Assembly (NCBI GenBank): GCA_018817845.1
Contig: JAHITH010000056.1
Span: 1 to 7,328, forward strand
Source: Patescibacteria group bacterium
Lineage (GTDB): Bacteria; Patescibacteriota; Microgenomatia; UBA1400; MFAQ01
DNA: 7,328 nucleotides
Direction: 5' to 3'
Under the pieces are notes generated by a model. It had not been told where the DNA came from, made no database searches, and saw only the letters and a list, made by a program, of their open reading frames with translations. Position 1 is the stretch's first letter. Each line of letters opens with the position of its first letter. Shown here piece after piece: positions 6,427 to 7,328 of this stretch. Made by a program: the position numbers and the translations under genes.

Positions 6427-7328
6427 TTAAGCCACCCTAATTCCCATTAATTCTTCCACGCTCGTCGCCTGATCCACCCTTTTATCATCTCTAAACCTAA
6501 CAAGTCTTGGGAATCTCAAGGCCACACCCGCTGTATGACTCGGAGACTTAGTGATCTCGTCTGCCGCCACTTCCACCACCAAGCCGGGTTCCACCCATAC
6601 GTCTGGCTCTAAAATTTTTAGAACTTCATACACCTTAGGTTTCTCCACAACAACAAGCTTATCCAATCTCTTTTTCAACTCCCCAAACTGTTCATCGGTC
6701 AAACCAGTCCCCACCTTAGCCAAGGTAAGTATTTTTTCTCCCTTTCTCACTCCACCCAAAAATGCTCCCACCCCAAAACTAGCCCTCTTTCCCTTTCCTC
6801 TATTAAAGCCCATTACCACCAAATCCAACGTATCCGTTAGTTTCCCCGTTTCCCCCTCACTCTCTTTAATCTTCACCCATCCCCACCCTTGCCTACCAGG
6901 CAAATATCTTCCATCCATTTTCTTTACCACCGCCCCCTCCAACCCTTCCTTCAAAAAACTCTCATGTAATTTATGAACCTCGTCAATTTTTTCGGTCACC
7001 ACCACCTCATCTACCACCAACACATTATTTTTTCGTACCGTCGTAGTCAATATCTTTCTTCGCTCTTCATAAGTCTTATCAAGCAAAGACTTCCCATTTT
7101 TATACAAAATATCAAACACAAAAAACTTTAGCGGCACCCTACTCGCCGCATCCTCTATTCCGTGTTTTCTTTTTCTGGTAATTGTTTCTTGAAACGGCAA
7201 CATCTTGCCAGTTTTAGGATCAACCCCAACCGCTTCTGCATCCAAAATTAAGCTCTTGGCCTTCACCCATTTATGAATATTCTTAAGCTCCGGAAACTGA
7301 TGACTAGACTCCTCTAAGTTCCTGGTAA
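6427..7328 (-). CDS. ATP-dependent DNA ligase, archaeal-type, 5' end cut by window edge
   Basis: The open frame runs unbroken to the right edge and gives 299 residues; the N-terminal domain and the KxDG adenylation lysine lie outside. The first residues [14 protein letters not shown] (1-14) are the motif Ia region (SRNxEDxTxxFP). LILDAEAVG (26-34) is motif III with Glu31. FFVFDIL (68-74) is motif IIIa. [10 protein letters not shown] (127-136) is motif [11 protein letters not shown] (147-155) is motif V, and [12 protein letters not shown] (271-282) is motif VI in the OB-fold domain. The family seals DNA nicks using ATP. Sequence style fits the archaeal/eukaryal-like replicative ligase group (DNA_ligase_A_M and A_C domains), rather than the NAD-dependent LigA of bacteria, which this organism may carry elsewhere. 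The GTG at 7266 is an internal Val, not the start, because motif Ia lies upstream of it. It heads the visible minus-strand cluster, 13 bases before dedA. Confidence 0.93.
   Translation of the reverse strand, partial: TRNLEESSHQFPELKNIHKWVKAKSLILDAEAVGVDPKTGKMLPFQETITRKRKHGIEDAASRVPLKFFVFDILYKNGKSLLDKTYEERRKILTTTVRKNNVLVVDEVVVTEKIDEVHKLHESFLKEGLEGAVVKKMDGRYLPGRQGWGWVKIKESEGETGKLTDTLDLVVMGFNRGKGKRASFGVGAFLGGVRKGEKILTLAKVGTGLTDEQFGELKKRLDKLVVVEKPKVYEVLKILEPDVWVEPGLVVEVAADEITKSPSHTAGVALRFPRLVRFRDDKRVDQATSVEELMGIRVA

Noticed and set aside
6551..6976. Plus-strand open frame of 141 codons antisense to the ligase
   Set aside because: The opposite strand carries ligase motifs IV to VI, and this product is a low-complexity Ser/Pro/Thr string typical of the antisense of a G-rich coding strand.
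7264..7266. GTG at 7266 as the start of the DNA ligase
   Set aside because: The frame stays open to the window edge and encodes ligase motif Ia ([11 protein letters not shown]), so this codon is an internal Val and the true start lies outside.
1..7328. Use of TGA as a sense codon (alternative genetic code)
   Set aside because: TGA ends the GT4 and ATPase genes at positions that fit family lengths and overlaps, and no in-frame TGA is needed inside any gene.
1..7328. CRISPR array, tRNA or rRNA gene, insertion sequence, toxin-antitoxin or defence module
   Set aside because: I saw no regularly spaced repeats, tRNA-like cloverleaf, transposase motif or defence-protein motif, and coding sequence fills almost the entire window.

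Overview
The window looks like a piece of a small, gene-dense, AT-rich bacterial genome, most likely a candidate phyla radiation (Patescibacteria) organism and possibly Microgenomates-like. The evidence is very tight packing (spacers of 13 to 44 bases, ATGA overlaps, two genes sharing stop-codon bases), a shortened peptidyl-tRNA hydrolase, an archaeal-type ATP-dependent DNA ligase, and short single-domain envelope glycosyltransferases. The taxonomic placement is inference. TGA is used as a stop (the GT4 and P-type ATPase genes end on it) and Trp is TGG, so this is the standard bacterial code and not the recoded code 25 of Gracilibacteria and Absconditabacteria.

Layout. Positions 1-343 (minus) hold the N-terminal 114 residues of peptidyl-tRNA hydrolase, cut by the window edge. 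A 17-base spacer separates it from a divergent plus-strand pair: a GT4 glycosyltransferase (361-1455) and a GT2 glycosyltransferase (1452-2195) joined by an ATGA overlap. The pair meets, stop codon on stop codon, a minus-strand cluster that reads from the right edge: ATP-dependent DNA ligase (7328-6427, 5' end missing), DedA-family membrane protein (6413-5772), Ca2+-type P-type ATPase (5727-3160) and a CaCA-family cation/Ca2+ exchanger (3163-2192). No RNA gene, CRISPR array, insertion sequence or long repeat was seen, and there is no gene-free stretch longer than 44 bases.

How the genes may work together. The two glycosyltransferases probably act one after the other on an envelope glycolipid or polysaccharide. 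The DedA protein keeps the residues essential in its family, some members of which recycle undecaprenyl phosphate, so it could supply lipid carrier to such envelope work. The ATPase and exchanger are two independent cation (probably Ca2+) exporters translated from one message. The ligase is a DNA-repair or replication enzyme that seems only to share the transcript.

Overall character. Most of the window is ordinary housekeeping and envelope content, and I found no clear undescribed multi-gene system. The signals most worth a second look are an A9 tract at the GT4/GT2 junction that could fuse the two enzymes by slippage, a possible pair of overlapping divergent extended -10 promoters giving leaderless mRNAs, an extreme strand-wide C-over-G skew that visibly changes protein composition by strand, the modified ion site of the ATPase, and the compact Pth.
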